Shown: positions 27,177-34,654 of the stretch, piece by piece
Layout: each line of letters opens with the position of its first letter
How positions within the stretch are numbered: position 1 is the first letter of the stretch
Source: JANNRA01 sp031401035
GTDB taxonomy: Bacteria; Desulfobacterota; Binatia; HRBIN30; CADEER01
Length of the DNA: 64,000 bases
Assembly: GCA_031401035.1 (NCBI GenBank)
Contig: JANNRA010000204.1
Location: forward strand, 4,650 to 68,649
Reading direction: 5' to 3'
Program-made: the position numbers and the translations under genes
The notes under the pieces: model-generated
The model's database searches: none
What the model saw: only the letters and a program-made list of their open reading frames with translations
What the model was told of the DNA's origin: nothing

Positions 27177-30100
27177 CTAGCGACGGCGGCGCAGGCAGAC
27201 CAGCAGCGCCACGAACGCCAGGCTCCACCACGCCGGCGCGGAGTCGGCAGCCGGGGCGGCGACGGCGCAGCCGCTGTCGTTCGGGCGGGCGCGCGTGGCG
27301 GTCGACGTCGGCGCCGGGCTGCCGGTGCGGGTCGCCGTCGGCGGCGTCGTCGGGGTGGCGCTGACCGTCGCCCCGGCGGTGGCGGTCAGCGTCGGCGCCG
27401 TCGTCCCCGTCGGCGCCGGGGTCGACGACGGCAGCGCCGTGCCCGTCGCGCTGGGCGCCGCTGTGGCGGTCTCGGTCGCCGGCGCCGTCGCCGTGGCGAC
27501 CGCGGTCCCCGTCGGCGGCGCGGTGCGGGTCGTGGTCGGCGCAAGGGTGCGCGTCGCGGTCGGCGTCGGCGTCTCGGTCGGTTCGCGCGTCGGGAAGGTG
27601 ATCGGCCCGGTGCCGACGATCTCCGAGACGTTGCCGGCCTCGTCGCGGGCGCGCATGGCGACGTACCACGTGCGGCCGGCGAGCCCCGGGCCGAAGCCGC
27701 GCGCGTTGATCTCGCCGGGGAAGCGGGCGCCGGGATCGCTCTCGGTTACTTCCATGTCGATGGCCGCCTCGAAGGCAGCGGCGTCGACGATCGGCTGCGC
27801 GGCGATGCGCACCTCGAACGCGGCCGTGCCGCAGAACAGACCGTCGCCGGGTACCCGTGCCAGGGTGAGGCGCAGGCGGCCGGGATTGGTCGGCCGCGCC
27901 GACACCTCGTGCGCGCGCAGCGAGGCAGGCGGACGCGCGTCGGTGGCGTCGTTGCCGGTGCCCCACTCGTCGTGGTGCCAGCGCCGCCACGGGATGTCGC
28001 CGCACTCGTCGCCGCCCGTGCGCCAGACGAAGAGGTTGCCCTCGCGCGTCGTCGCTACGACCTCGAGGCGGCCATCGCCGTCGACGTCGCCCACCGCCGG
28101 CGACTGCACCATCCAGCCGTGCGTGAACTTCGGCCAGCCGGCCGCCGGCACGCCGTGCACGTCGACGGCGTGCAGGTCGTACACGCCGCTGCCCTGCAGC
28201 GCCTCGGGCAGGCCGTCGCGGTCGATGTCGGCCACCGCCGGCCCGGCGAGGAACTGCAGGTCGTTCAGCTGGTGCGGGAAGCCGGCGGCGAACTCGCGCG
28301 CCGAGGCGGCGCCGTCCGCCGCGGTGATGCGCCAGGCGCTGAGCTGGGTGTCGGACGGGATCTGGCGCGCCGGCAGCTGGTTGTCGAGCAGCGTGCCGAG
28401 GCCCGAGGACGGCGCCAGCAGGTGGTACCCATCGGCGGTGCCGGCGAAGCGCGCCAGGGCCACCGCGCCGAGGCCGCCGAAGGTCGGCGTGTCGGTCGCG
28501 TTGCTGGCGGCGCCGAACCGTTCGGTCTCCAGGGTGCGGTCCTGGCCGCCGGGGTGGCGGCCGAAGAAGGAGACGCCGCTGTGGTCGAACACGTACGCCG
28601 GCCCGACCGCGGACATGGTGGCGATCTCGAGATCGCCGTCGCCGTCGACATCGGCCAGCGCCGGCGGGCCGTTGCTGCCGGTGCCGACCAGCGGCAGCAG
28701 TTCGGTGGTGAGCAGCGCCGTCTTCACCGGCCAGCCGGGCAGGAAGGCGTCCGGGTTCCAGCCGTCGGCCTGGCCGGAAACGCCAACCGCGACGCCCTCG
28801 TGGTGCAGCGCGTAGACGCGCGTATTGCCGCTGTCGAGCACGCCGGCGAGTTGGAAGAGCTGCACGAGCTGGTTCTCGAAGACGGCGTTGGGAGGTTCGA
28901 GGTACCCCTCGTTGACCACGGCGACGACTTCGAGGTCGCCGTCGCCGTCGAGATCGCCGAGCGACGGCGGAACGATGATCTTGCTGCCGATCCGCGCCCC
29001 GGAGCCGTCGACCAGGGTGACGCGGTTGGTCACCGGATCGACCGCGGCGACCTTCGCCGGGTCCTTGAGCAGCACCGGCCAGCCGAGCACCGGCAGGCCG
29101 TCTTCATGCCAGGCGTAGATGTGTCGGTCGAAGGCGCCGGCGACGATCTCGAGCGAGCCGTCGGCCGAACCGTCGAGGTTGCCGAGGGCGGCGCCGCCCA
29201 TCAGTGCGCGGCCGAGGCGGTTGTCGCGGTCGAGACGATGGGTGCGGTCGGGCACCTGCCCGTCCGGCGAGCCGAGATCGCGCTCGGAGCGGAAGGCGAA
29301 GGAGTACTCGGGGCGCGTGCGCACCGGGAACCAGGTGCGGCGCGAGCCGTCGCGCTGCCAGACGTAGACGCGGCCCTGCATGTCGCCGGCGACCACCTCG
29401 AGCGTGCCGTCGCGATCGAGGTCGCCGACCGACACGGCGCCGAGTATGGAGCTGTACACCGGCTCGTCCACGGCGCCGGAGGTGAAGGCGGCCGAGCCGT
29501 CGTGCACCTCGAGCGGATCGGTGTGCACCGGCCAGCCGCTCACCTCGCGCCCGTCGGCGCGGAAGGCGTGTACGAAGCCGTTCGAGTCGCCGAGGATGAT
29601 CTCCTCGACGCCGTCGCCGTCGAGATCGGCGGTGAGCGGGGCCGAGCCGCCGTCGGCGCCGAGTTGGATCGGGAAGCCGGGCAGCAGGTCTGGATCGTGA
29701 TGCAGGGCGAGGGCGCGGCGGTCCTCGCCGAGGTTGCCCTCATCGTCGATGACGCGCACGCGGATGGTGACCGTGAAGCGATCAGGGTCGGGCTGGCCGT
29801 CGGCCGTCACCGGTGCGCCGCTGGTGCCACGCGGCAGGCGCGCGGCGAGGGCGACGAGATCGACCGTCCCGAGCACGCCGTCGAGCGCCGCGCTCAGCGC
29901 CTCGCCCGACGCCTGCTCGACGAAGTCGGCCTCGCGCGGCTCGACACCGGGTGCCGCCTCGAGCACGTAGCGGTACGACGCGGCGCGATTGGCGGCGACG
30001 CGGCCGCGCACGTCGAGCACGGCCGTCGTCTCCGGATCGATGGTGGCAAACCAGGCCGGCGCGCTGATCGCCGCCTCGGGCGGGATCTGACCGGAGGCGA

Positions 30101-31580
30101 CGCGCAGCACGGCGGTGTCGGCGTTGAGCCGGCCGTAGCCGAAGTACGGATCGAAGCCGGCGATGGACGGAAAGCGCTCGCTGCGGCCGACGCCGGGCAC
30201 GGGGATGGTGGTCGAGTAGTTCTGCGGCAACGCCGGCGTGACGTCGTCGCGGGCATCGAAGTTGACATCGTCGGCGGTGACGGTGAGCAGCTGCTTCACC
30301 TCCTCGGCCGAGAGCGCGAACGGTGCCAGGGATCCGTCGTCGCGCGGATAGGGCGTCAGCATGCCGCGGTCGACGGCATTCAGCGCCGCCGACACCAGCA
30401 GGCCGGCGACGCCGGCGCCGCGGCCGGTGGCCTCCGACGAGCAGCTGCTCGACGGCACGCTCAGAGCGATGTGCGCGCCGTAGTTGGTGCAGCCGTTCAG
30501 GTACAGGTACGAGGCCGGCGTCTGGCGCAGGCCGCTGACATCGGCGAAGCGGGTGACGGAGTTGACCTGTACCGTGTGGTTGTAGTTCGCCGGGTAGTTG
30601 TGGTGCTGCGACTCTTCGTCGGCGGCGGAGGCGATGACCGCCACCCCGTTGGCGTAGGCGTAGTCCACCGCCTGTTGGCCAAAGCGCGTCTGGTTGAGGG
30701 TGCCGAGCGCCTCCTGAACGACGTTGGCGCCGCTGTCGACGGCGAAGACGACGCCCTGGGCGAAGTGGTTGACCTCGGTGACGAAGCTGTCGCCGACGCG
30801 CACCTCGAGCAGCAGGCAGTTGGGGCAGGTGCCGGGAAAGCCGTCGCCGTTGCCCGCCTCGGCGCCGGAGTCGTGCGACTCGCCGGTGCCGTGCCCGTAG
30901 CGCACCTCGTCCAGGGCGTCGTTGTCGTCCTCGAAAAAGTCCCAGCCGCTGATGTCGTCGACATAGCCGTTGCCGTCGTCGTCGACACCGTCGGAGAAGA
31001 TGAAGATCAGATCCTCGGGATCGAGCAGGCCGTTGCCGTTCCGATCGCTGACGCGGCTGTCGGCGGCATGCGTCGCGTCGGCGCGGTAGTCCGCCAGGTT
31101 GAAGACGCCGTCGCCGTTGCGGTCGTGCGCGTCGGCATCATTGTCGCTGCTCTCGGGCGCCGGCAGCTCGGCGCGGCTGAGATAGAACTTGTCGACCAGG
31201 TCGGGGAGGCGGTCGCCCCAGCGGATGCCGGAATCGAGCACGGCGATGAGCACGTCGGGGCGACCGGTGGTGGTCTGCCAGGCGCGGTCGACGCTGGCGC
31301 CGGTGACGCCGAAGAGCTCCTGGGCGCTGGCGTCGATGGCGGTGTCGCCGCTCGGCAGACTGGAATACTTCCACACATCCCCGCCGCGATAGTCATCGGG
31401 CAGCACCCCCGGGGCGAGGAACAGGTAGTCCGCGAAGGCGCTGGCGTCGAGGCAGGGCGGCTCGACCGGCACGCTGGCGCAGGGCCGCGGGTTGGCGGGA
31501 AAGGGAACCTCGGCCCGCACACTCGAGGCTGTGAGCAGCCCACCGGTCAGCAGCAACGCCACCACCTGCGATCGAATCAT
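27177..31580 (-). CDS. Subtilisin-like (S8) surface protein with FG-GAP repeats and C-terminal sorting signal
   Basis: Giant exported protein (1467 residues). ATG at 31580 follows GGGGGGAG and opens a signal peptide (about 1-23). A subtilisin-like domain spans about 100-480: Asp116 in AVLDSGI and His230 in YGHGT are present. The oxyanion Asn is Asp321 (ASAADEES), and the GTSMA serine is Thr385 (SSEATGRGAGVAGLL). Calcium-loop inserts (DRNGDGVFNLADY, DRNGNGLLDPEDL) lie between. Residues about 620-1230 are FG-GAP blades (LDGDGVEEIILGD, LDRDGTLEVVAGD). A long Thr/Pro/Ala linker leads to the C-terminus GCAVAAP...AWWSLAFVALLVCLRRRR, a Cys-motif/transmembrane/Arg sorting signal. It is followed directly by the GH10-like gene. 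Confidence 0.88.
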   Translation of the reverse strand: MIRSQVVALLLTGGLLTASSVRAEVPFPANPRPCASVPVEPPCLDASAFADYLFLAPGVLPDDYRGGDVWKYSSLPSGDTAIDASAQELFGVTGASVDRAWQTTTGRPDVLIAVLDSGIRWGDRLPDLVDKFYLSRAELPAPESSDNDADAHDRNGDGVFNLADYRADATHAADSRVSDRNGNGLLDPEDLIFIFSDGVDDDGNGYVDDISGWDFFEDDNDALDEVRYGHGTGESHDSGAEAGNGDGFPGTCPNCLLLEVRVGDSFVTEVNHFAQGVVFAVDSGANVVQEALGTLNQTRFGQQAVDYAYANGVAVIASAADEESQHHNYPANYNHTVQVNSVTRFADVSGLRQTPASYLYLNGCTNYGAHIALSVPSSSCSSEATGRGAGVAGLLVSAALNAVDRGMLTPYPRDDGSLAPFALSAEEVKQLLTVTADDVNFDARDDVTPALPQNYSTTIPVPGVGRSERFPSIAGFDPYFGYGRLNADTAVLRVASGQIPPEAAISAPAWFATIDPETTAVLDVRGRVAANRAASYRYVLEAAPGVEPREADFVEQASGEALSAALDGVLGTVDLVALAARLPRGTSGAPVTADGQPDPDRFTVTIRVRVIDDEGNLGEDRRALALHHDPDLLPGFPIQLGADGGSAPLTADLDGDGVEEIILGDSNGFVHAFRADGREVSGWPVHTDPLEVHDGSAAFTSGAVDEPVYSSILGAVSVGDLDRDGTLEVVAGDMQGRVYVWQRDGSRRTWFPVRTRPEYSFAFRSERDLGSPDGQVPDRTHRLDRDNRLGRALMGGAALGNLDGSADGSLEIVAGAFDRHIYAWHEDGLPVLGWPVLLKDPAKVAAVDPVTNRVTLVDGSGARIGSKIIVPPSLGDLDGDGDLEVVAVVNEGYLEPPNAVFENQLVQLFQLAGVLDSGNTRVYALHHEGVAVGVSGQADGWNPDAFLPGWPVKTALLTTELLPLVGTGSNGPPALADVDGDGDLEIATMSAVGPAYVFDHSGVSFFGRHPGGQDRTLETERFGAASNATDTPTFGGLGAVALARFAGTADGYHLLAPSSGLGTLLDNQLPARQIPSDTQLSAWRITAADGAASAREFAAGFPHQLNDLQFLAGPAVADIDRDGLPEALQGSGVYDLHAVDVHGVPAAGWPKFTHGWMVQSPAVGDVDGDGRLEVVATTREGNLFVWRTGGDECGDIPWRRWHHDEWGTGNDATDARPPASLRAHEVSARPTNPGRLRLTLARVPGDGLFCGTAAFEVRIAAQPIVDAAAFEAAIDMEVTESDPGARFPGEINARGFGPGLAGRTWYVAMRARDEAGNVSEIVGTGPITFPTREPTETPTPTATRTLAPTTTRTAPPTGTAVATATAPATETATAAPSATGTALPSSTPAPTGTTAPTLTATAGATVSATPTTPPTATRTGSPAPTSTATRARPNDSGCAVAAPAADSAPAWWSLAFVALLVCLRRRR

Positions 31581-31641
31581 TCTGTCTCCCCCCGAGCAGG
31601 CTGCTGTATTCGCCACCTTTATGGGAAGTCAAAAAGGGGAA

Positions 31642-31688
31642 GGGGGACGGAGGACCGCGTTGGTTGCCAGCGCGGTCCTCCGTCCCCC
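31642..31688. repeat. 18-bp-stem hairpin between divergent genes
   Basis: GGGGGACGGAGGACCGCG and its exact complement are separated by 11 bases, and purine/pyrimidine flanks extend the pairing. It lies between the divergent subtilisin-like gene (31580) and the zinc-ribbon gene (31733). The sequence style is that of REP palindromes rather than of a terminator. Confidence 0.7.
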
Positions 31689-31732
31689 CCTTCCTTCCCT
31701 GCGGGGCCGGTGCCTGCTAAGGACTGTTGGCT

Positions 31733-32140
31733 ATGGCCGCCACTCCCCACACCGTAGGTAAAGAGGTCGATTCCTGGTGCACCAAGTGCAAGCTGATCCT
31801 CGCCCACACCGTCGAGGCGGTGGTCGGTGGCCGGATCACCCGCGTGCACTGCAAGACGTGCAGCGGCCAGCACGCCTACCGGGCCAAGCAGCCCGGTACC
31901 AGCACGCGGGCGCGGACGGCGCGCACGGCGGCGGCGAAGACGGCCGACCTGCCGAGCCTGTTGCGCGGGCGCGATCCAAATAACGGGCGCGTCTATGCGA
32001 CCACCGAGCGCTACGCCGAGAATGAGGTTCTGCGCCACGCCACCTTCGGTCCCGGCGTCGTCACCCAGCTCAAGGACGTCAACAAGATCGAGGTGATGTT
32101 CCAGGACGGCGCCAAGGTGCTCGTGCACCAGCGGCGCTGA
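31733..32140 (+). CDS. Zinc-ribbon protein with C-terminal Tudor-like motif
   Basis: Product of 135 residues. The N-terminus has two CxxC pairs (WCTKCKLILAH and VHCKTCSGQH), a four-cysteine zinc ribbon. A basic, Ala/Thr/Arg-rich hinge follows, and the C-terminal 50 residues (HATFGPGVVTQLKDVNKIEV, then a final LVHQR) have the H-x-x-FG-x-G-x-V strand pattern seen in small SH3/Tudor-like folds, such as the end of PcrA in this same window. It is probably a nucleic-acid or RNA-polymerase-associated protein; no specific family is known to me. ATG at 31733 is chosen over a TTG six bases upstream. It is convergent with the DUF1232 gene (6 bases between stops). Confidence 0.7.
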   Translation: MAATPHTVGKEVDSWCTKCKLILAHTVEAVVGGRITRVHCKTCSGQHAYRAKQPGTSTRARTARTAAAKTADLPSLLRGRDPNNGRVYATTERYAENEVLRHATFGPGVVTQLKDVNKIEVMFQDGAKVLVHQRR

Positions 32141-32146
32141 GCCGTC

Positions 32147-32659
32147 TCAGCGGCGGCTCTTGCGCGCTTTCGTCGGTGCCGCGGCCGGGCGGCGCGCCTT
32201 CGGCTTCTCGGGCGCGCGGCGCGGCGGCCGCAGCAACCCCTCGACGGGCAGGCCCTTCCAGGTGCAGTAGCGCTCGATGCCGGCGCGGGCGAGCCCGCAG
32301 GCGAGTTCGAAGACGACCGCGTCGTCGGTGGTGCCGACGGTCGGAATCCAGTCGGGAATCACGTCGAGCGGATCGCTGAAGTACAGCAACGCGACGCTCA
32401 GCATCGCCACCGTGTGGTAGGGGATCTGTGGGCAGCCGCCGGCCCAGTGCTCCTCGACCAGCATCAGCGAGAAGTCAATCTGCTGCCGCATGCGCGGCCG
32501 CTGCACGCTCAACTCAGCGGCGCGGGCGCGAATCGCCTTGGCCTGGGTCAACAGCGTCTTGACGTCGCCCGGCGCCAACTGCGCGCACTTTTCATTCAGA
32601 TAGCTGGTGAAGTCACTCGACTGCAGCAGCGGTGGACGGCGCGCGGGTGCCTTCGGCAT
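32147..32659 (-). CDS. DUF1232 (YkvA-like) protein
   Basis: Product of 170 residues with the DUF1232 core ALLYFSDPLDVIPDWIPTVGTTDDAVVFELA (positions about 100-130), a short hydrophobic hairpin ending in the conserved DxIPD...G..DD pattern. The rest is helical, with a basic, Ala/Pro/Lys-rich C-terminus. ATG at 32659 is preferred to a TTG 36 bases upstream. It lies 46 bases after the DUF2063 stop on the same strand and may be the last gene of the bufferin-like operon, or independent. DUF1232 proteins are small membrane-associated proteins of unknown role. Confidence 0.8.
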   Translation of the reverse strand: MPKAPARRPPLLQSSDFTSYLNEKCAQLAPGDVKTLLTQAKAIRARAAELSVQRPRMRQQIDFSLMLVEEHWAGGCPQIPYHTVAMLSVALLYFSDPLDVIPDWIPTVGTTDDAVVFELACGLARAGIERYCTWKGLPVEGLLRPPRRAPEKPKARRPAAAPTKARKSRR

Positions 32660-32705
32660 GCGGGCACTTGAACGCAATCGGCTGGCCGCAGTCAAGCCGG
32701 AACGG

Positions 32706-33362
32706 TCATCCGCCGAGCGGCGGCGGCGTCAGCAGCTGGCACACCACCGCATCCCCGTCGCGGCACACCAGCACGCTCTCGCCGACGCCGAGGTCGATGT
32801 CGATCGCATCCCGCGGGGTCGCGCGTGCAGACCACAGCGCGTAAATCGGCCAGCGCGACTCGACGACGGCGACGGCCGGCGCGAGCCGTGCCATCGCCGC
32901 GCCCGCGTCGTCGCCGGCCAACCGCGCCGGGTCGATCGTCGCCGCAACGGCGTGAAACGAGCGCGTCATCGCCCACTCCAGCGCCGCCAGGTCGGGCAGG
33001 AACGGCAGCTCGCCGCCTATGCAGTCGTCGCGCAGGAACGCCGGCAGCTCGGCACCGGCGTCGTTGAGGTTGTAGGACTCCAGCCGCGCCGCCCGCTGGT
33101 AGCGGTCCACCAGCGCCGCGAAGCGCGGACCGCCGAGCAGATGCGCGACGGCGGGGAACTGCTCGCCCAGCGCCTCGCCGAGGCGCGCCGGGTAGCCCTC
33201 GACGTACACCGCCAGCCGCACGGTCGGCGCGGCGCCGGCCGGCAGGGCCAGCCACTCGGTGAGCACCTCCGGTGCGTCCGCCGCGCCTGCGAGGATCGGC
33301 GCGGCGAACAGGCGTTGCAGCTCACGCAGCGACGGTGCGGTGGGGTGGCTGCTCTGCGTCAT
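32706..33362 (-). CDS. DUF2063 partner protein (BufC/HvfC-like)
   Basis: Product of 218 residues with the DUF2063 N-terminal helical domain: LRELQRLFAAPIL near the start, the R-L-x-V-Y-x-x-x-Y block (VRLAVYVEGYPARLGEALGE), FPAVAHLLGGPRF and YNLNDAGAELPAFL. In characterised relatives (HvfC, BufC, and MbnC by function) this protein presents the precursor peptide to the DUF692 enzyme. ATG at 33362 has a good Shine-Dalgarno (CAGGAGA). The start lies 41 bases inside the DUF692 gene, so the two subunits are translationally coupled. Name by family and context; no biochemical proof here. Confidence 0.85.
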   Translation of the reverse strand: MTQSSHPTAPSLRELQRLFAAPILAGAADAPEVLTEWLALPAGAAPTVRLAVYVEGYPARLGEALGEQFPAVAHLLGGPRFAALVDRYQRAARLESYNLNDAGAELPAFLRDDCIGGELPFLPDLAALEWAMTRSFHAVAATIDPARLAGDDAGAAMARLAPAVAVVESRWPIYALWSARATPRDAIDIDLGVGESVLVCRDGDAVVCQLLTPPPLGG

Positions 33363-34200
33363 GACGATCTCCTGGCAGTGCGCATGCCGCCTCGGCGCGG
33401 GCGCGCGCCGCCTCGGCCTGCAGGCGCTCGAAAGGGGGCAGGTGCGCATCCCACTCGACCAGCGTCGATCGCGCCCCGCAATGCGCGACGGCGTCGCGAT
33501 AGAGCGCCCACACGTCCTCATGCACCGGGGCATCGTGCGTGTCGAAGAGGAACGTGCCGCGGTCGCTGAAACCAGCCAGGTGGACGTAGGCGACGCGCGC
33601 GGCGGGCACCGCGGCGAGATAGGCGCGCGGATCGAAGCCGAGATTGCGGGCGCTGACATAGACGTTGTTGACGTCGAGCAGGATGCCGCAGTCGGCCTGC
33701 GCAGCGACGGCGGCGAGGAACTCCCATTCCGGCATCGTGGAGTGTCGAAAGCCGACATAGGTGGACGGGTTCTCGATCGCGATGCGCCGCCCGAGGACGT
33801 CCTGCACCTGGCGCACGCGCCCGACCACATGGGCCAGTGCCTCCTCGGTGTAGGGCAGCGGCAGCAGGTCGTAGAGAGGCCGGCCGTCGATGCCGGTCCA
33901 ACAGAGATGATCGCTGACCAGCGCCGGCGCCAGGCGTTCGACGAGCGCGCGCAGGCGCGCCAGGTACGTTGCATCGAGAGCGTCGGCACCGCCGATGGAC
34001 AGCGCCACGCCGTGCAGCGCCACCGGATAGTCGCGCCGCACCTGTTCGAGCACGTGCAGCGGCCGGCCGCCGCTGTCGAGGTAGTTCTCGGTCAGAGCCT
34101 CGAACCAGTCGACGGCCGGACGCTGCGCGAGGATGTGCTCGTAGTGCTCCGCGCGCAGGCCGACGCCGGTGCCCAGGGCTGGCCAATCGAGCGACGGCAT
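33322..34200 (-). CDS. DUF692/MNIO multinuclear iron oxidase (BufB/HvfB/MbnB-like)
   Basis: TIM-barrel iron enzyme of 292 residues, the family that oxidatively modifies peptide cysteines (MbnB in methanobactin; HvfB and BufB forming thiooxazoles). Conserved pieces: GTGVGLRAEHYEHIL at the start, FEALTENYLDSGG, VALHGVALSIGG with a His ligand, LVSDHLCWTG, IAIENPSTYVGF, LLDVNNVYVSARN, AYVHLAGF, DTHDAPVHEDVW and the C-terminal TLVEWDAHLPPFERL. These carry the His/Asp/Glu iron ligands. It sits 28 bases after the Cys-rich precursor gene and overlaps the DUF2063 gene, giving the order precursor-enzyme-partner typical of bufferin operons. Confidence 0.93.
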   Translation of the reverse strand: MPSLDWPALGTGVGLRAEHYEHILAQRPAVDWFEALTENYLDSGGRPLHVLEQVRRDYPVALHGVALSIGGADALDATYLARLRALVERLAPALVSDHLCWTGIDGRPLYDLLPLPYTEEALAHVVGRVRQVQDVLGRRIAIENPSTYVGFRHSTMPEWEFLAAVAAQADCGILLDVNNVYVSARNLGFDPRAYLAAVPAARVAYVHLAGFSDRGTFLFDTHDAPVHEDVWALYRDAVAHCGARSTLVEWDAHLPPFERLQAEAARARAEAACALPGDRHDAEQPPHRTVAA

Positions 34201-34228
34201 GCGCGCGTTCCCCGCCGTTGCCGCCGAC

Positions 34229-34498
34229 TTACTTCTTCTCCGGCGTCAGGCGACCGCCGTCCATCTTCAGGCAGGCGTCGGTGCTGTCGACCTCGACGAA
34301 CCCGTGCCCCTTGCAGGCGTTCTTGCCGGCGCAGCCCTGGCCATGGCCTGGCATGCCGCAGGCGCTGGTGCCCTTGCACTTGTTGGCGCCGTAGCACTTC
34401 ACCTTGTCGGCCGCGCCGGCCGCCGCAGCGGTCATCGCCACCGTGCCGACCGTCAGCAGACCGGCAACCGCGGCCATCAGAATCGCGTTCTTCTGCAT
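34229..34498 (-). CDS. Cys-rich exported precursor peptide (BufA-like)
   Basis: Product of 89 residues. A Sec-type signal peptide (residues 1-30, cleavage near GAA/DK) is followed by a Cys-rich core with six cysteines (35, 41, 47, 56, 62, 76). The motif C-x-G-x-N-x-C-K-G occurs twice (CYGANKCKG and CAGKNACKG), the second followed by HGF. This is the pattern of exported bufferin-type precursors that DUF692 enzymes modify into copper-binding peptides. A strong Shine-Dalgarno (GAGGAGG) precedes ATG 34498. The product is probably periplasmic and used for copper or other soft-metal buffering; modification of particular cysteines is inference from relatives. Confidence 0.85.
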   Translation of the reverse strand: MQKNAILMAAVAGLLTVGTVAMTAAAAGAADKVKCYGANKCKGTSACGMPGHGQGCAGKNACKGHGFVEVDSTDACLKMDGGRLTPEKK

Positions 34499-34617
34499 CG
34501 TCGTATCCTCCTCGAGGGGTTGGTCCCGGCCGAGCGCCGGAGTTCACCGACTGTGATGCACGCCGCGCCGCTAGGTTTCGGCGCCCACGCCGTCCAGGCC
34601 CCCCCGCGGGACCGCGA

Positions 34618-34647
34618 GCGGCTCCCCCAAGCCGTGCGGGGAGCCGC
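34618..34647 (-). terminator. Hairpin after the YVTN/cytochrome gene
   Basis: The arms GCGGCTCCCC and GGGGAGCCGC (10 bp) with a 10-base loop lie a few bases past the stop of the minus-strand gene ending at 34655 and upstream of the bufA-like start. No T-run follows, so it may be a weak terminator. Confidence 0.5.
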
Positions 34648-34654
34648 CGCCTGG

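Noticed and set aside
27177..31580. Short periodic repeats that might be taken for a CRISPR array or tandem-repeat locus
   Set aside because: The periodicity comes from FG-GAP calcium-loop codons within one reading frame; there are no identical repeats with unique spacers.
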